A DNA stretch of 64,000 bases, taken from the NCBI GenBank assembly GCA_016218415.1, contig JACRED010000020.1, forward strand, positions 52,900-116,899, in the 5' to 3' direction. The stretch is from Nitrosomonadales bacterium (GTDB lineage: Bacteria > Pseudomonadota > Gammaproteobacteria > Burkholderiales > Gallionellaceae). Made by a program: the position numbers and the translations under genes. This document shows positions 63,634 through 64,000 of this stretch, piece by piece. The notes beneath the pieces were generated by a model, which was not told the DNA's origin, did not search any database, and saw only the letters and a program-made list of their open reading frames with translations. Each line of letters begins with the position of its first letter. The stretch's first letter is position 1.

Positions 63634-64000
63634 ATGGCAGCAGCAAAGAAAGCTAAACCAGCAGCAAAGAAGGCTACGGCAGCTAAAAAGCCGGCAGCGA
63701 AAAAAGCAGTAGCGGCGAAGAAGCCGGCAGCAAAGAAAGTCGCTGCTAAAAAGCCAGCTGCGAAAAAAGCAGTAGCGGCGAAGAAACCGGCAGCAAAGAA
63801 GGTCGCTGCTAAAAAGCCAGCTGCGAAAAAAGCAGTAGCGGCGAAGAAACCGGCAGCAAAGAAGGTCGCTGCTAAAAAGCCAGCTGCGAAAAAAGCAGTA
63901 GCGGCGAAGAAACCGGCAGCAAAGAAAGTCGCTGCTAAAAAGCCAGCTGCGAAAAAAGCAGTAGCGGCGAAGAAACCGGCAGCAAAGAAAGTCGCTGCTA
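63634..64000 (+). CDS. Histone H1-like Lys/Ala/Pro repeat protein (3' end outside the window)
   Basis: ATG 63634 follows AAGGAG at eight bases. The visible 122 residues are only Lys, Ala, Pro, Val and one Thr in PAAKKAVAAKK-type units. From about 63751 the DNA is a 63-base tandem repeat (21 residues) with about four near-identical copies to the window end. Such proteins (histone H1-like, AlgP/HctB type) bind DNA through lysine-rich disordered tails and are thought to compact the nucleoid. The gene may be collapsed or expanded in assembly because of the repeats. Confidence 0.88.
   Translation, partial: MAAAKKAKPAAKKATAAKKPAAKKAVAAKKPAAKKVAAKKPAAKKAVAAKKPAAKKVAAKKPAAKKAVAAKKPAAKKVAAKKPAAKKAVAAKKPAAKKVAAKKPAAKKAVAAKKPAAKKVAA
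63751..64000. repeat. 63-base tandem repeat in the histone-like gene
   Basis: Copies begin at 63751, 63814, 63877 and 63940 and differ only by single-base changes such as AAGGTC/AAAGTC. Confidence 0.92.

Overview
The window is a stretch of a Gram-negative betaproteobacterial chromosome. Outer-membrane genes (lptD, surA, a 16-strand-type porin), UbiH, a complete pilM-N-O-P-Q set, pilS/pilR, an aerobic-type NrdAB and the gene orders lptD-surA-pdxA-rsmA, mrcA<>pilMNOPQ-aroK-aroB-dgt and amgK-murU-pepP-ubiH all fit Betaproteobacteria. Gene content and the many short dispersed palindromes remind me of the Nitrosomonadales (Gallionellaceae such as Sideroxydans/Gallionella). That genus-level placement is an inference, not something I can prove from the sequence. 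Genes are dense and no gap without a gene exceeds about 190 bases. I saw no rRNA, tRNA, CRISPR array, transposase or prophage.

Layout. 1-1060: the 3' end of hda and a HAD phosphatase. 1235-7834 (minus strand): amgK, murU, pepP and ubiH, with an AT-richer beta-propeller lipoprotein gene sitting between amgK and murU. 7903-13401 (plus): lptD, surA, pdxA, rsmA for outer-membrane assembly, vitamin B6 and ribosome modification. 13419-18523: gloA (minus), then thiD, thiE, hemL, engB and hemB for thiamine, haem and ribosome biogenesis. 18573-21499 (minus): a nucleotidyltransferase-like protein and penicillin-binding protein 1A. 21670-26681: the type IV pilus assembly operon. 26780-31933: an Ig-like lipoprotein, then aroK, aroB, dgt. 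32021-37754: mgtE, the TIGR03546/TIGR03545 pair, a MOP-type flippase and an EF-hand protein. 37937-43358: rbgA-like GTPase, a small promoter-to-terminator unit, an EamA transporter, rsuA, a 2Fe-2S flavoprotein, ychJ and yaeQ. 43496-47822: hemA, prfA and a prmC-moaA fusion gene. 48013-54314: a porin and then the molybdenum cofactor operon moeB-moaC-moaD-moaE-mobB-mobA-moeA-mogA, mostly joined by ATGA overlaps. 54331-59012: a TauE/SafE permease, a PP0621-family protein, pilS, pilR and ampD. 59184-63374: nrdA and nrdB with a tandem NrdR-type operator. 63634-end: a histone H1-like Lys/Ala repeat protein cut by the window edge.

Cooperation between genes: AmgK and MurU recycle cell-wall sugars, and AmpD (far downstream) feeds the same recycling route; PilMNOP plus PilQ build the pilus machine that PilS/PilR would regulate in trans; HemA, HemL and HemB supply early haem synthesis; MoaA (as a fusion), MoaC-E, MoeB, MobA/B, MoeA and MogA make and finish the molybdenum cofactor.

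The most unusual signals are not whole genes. (1) The last 20 codons of nrdB are duplicated about 146 bases downstream; 12 of 20 codons differ and every change is silent, and the copy is the end of a 44-codon open frame. (2) The start of rsmA is likewise duplicated 86 bases upstream as the beginning of a 29-codon leader frame that overlaps the rsmA start. (3) prmC and moaA are fused in one frame. (4) A strong promoter and a strong terminator bracket only a 38-codon frame at 38870-39080. (5) Palindromic repeats and short tandem repeats lie in frame inside amgK, murU, moeA and at the end of moeB, and others supply stop codons or a ribosome binding site to genes.
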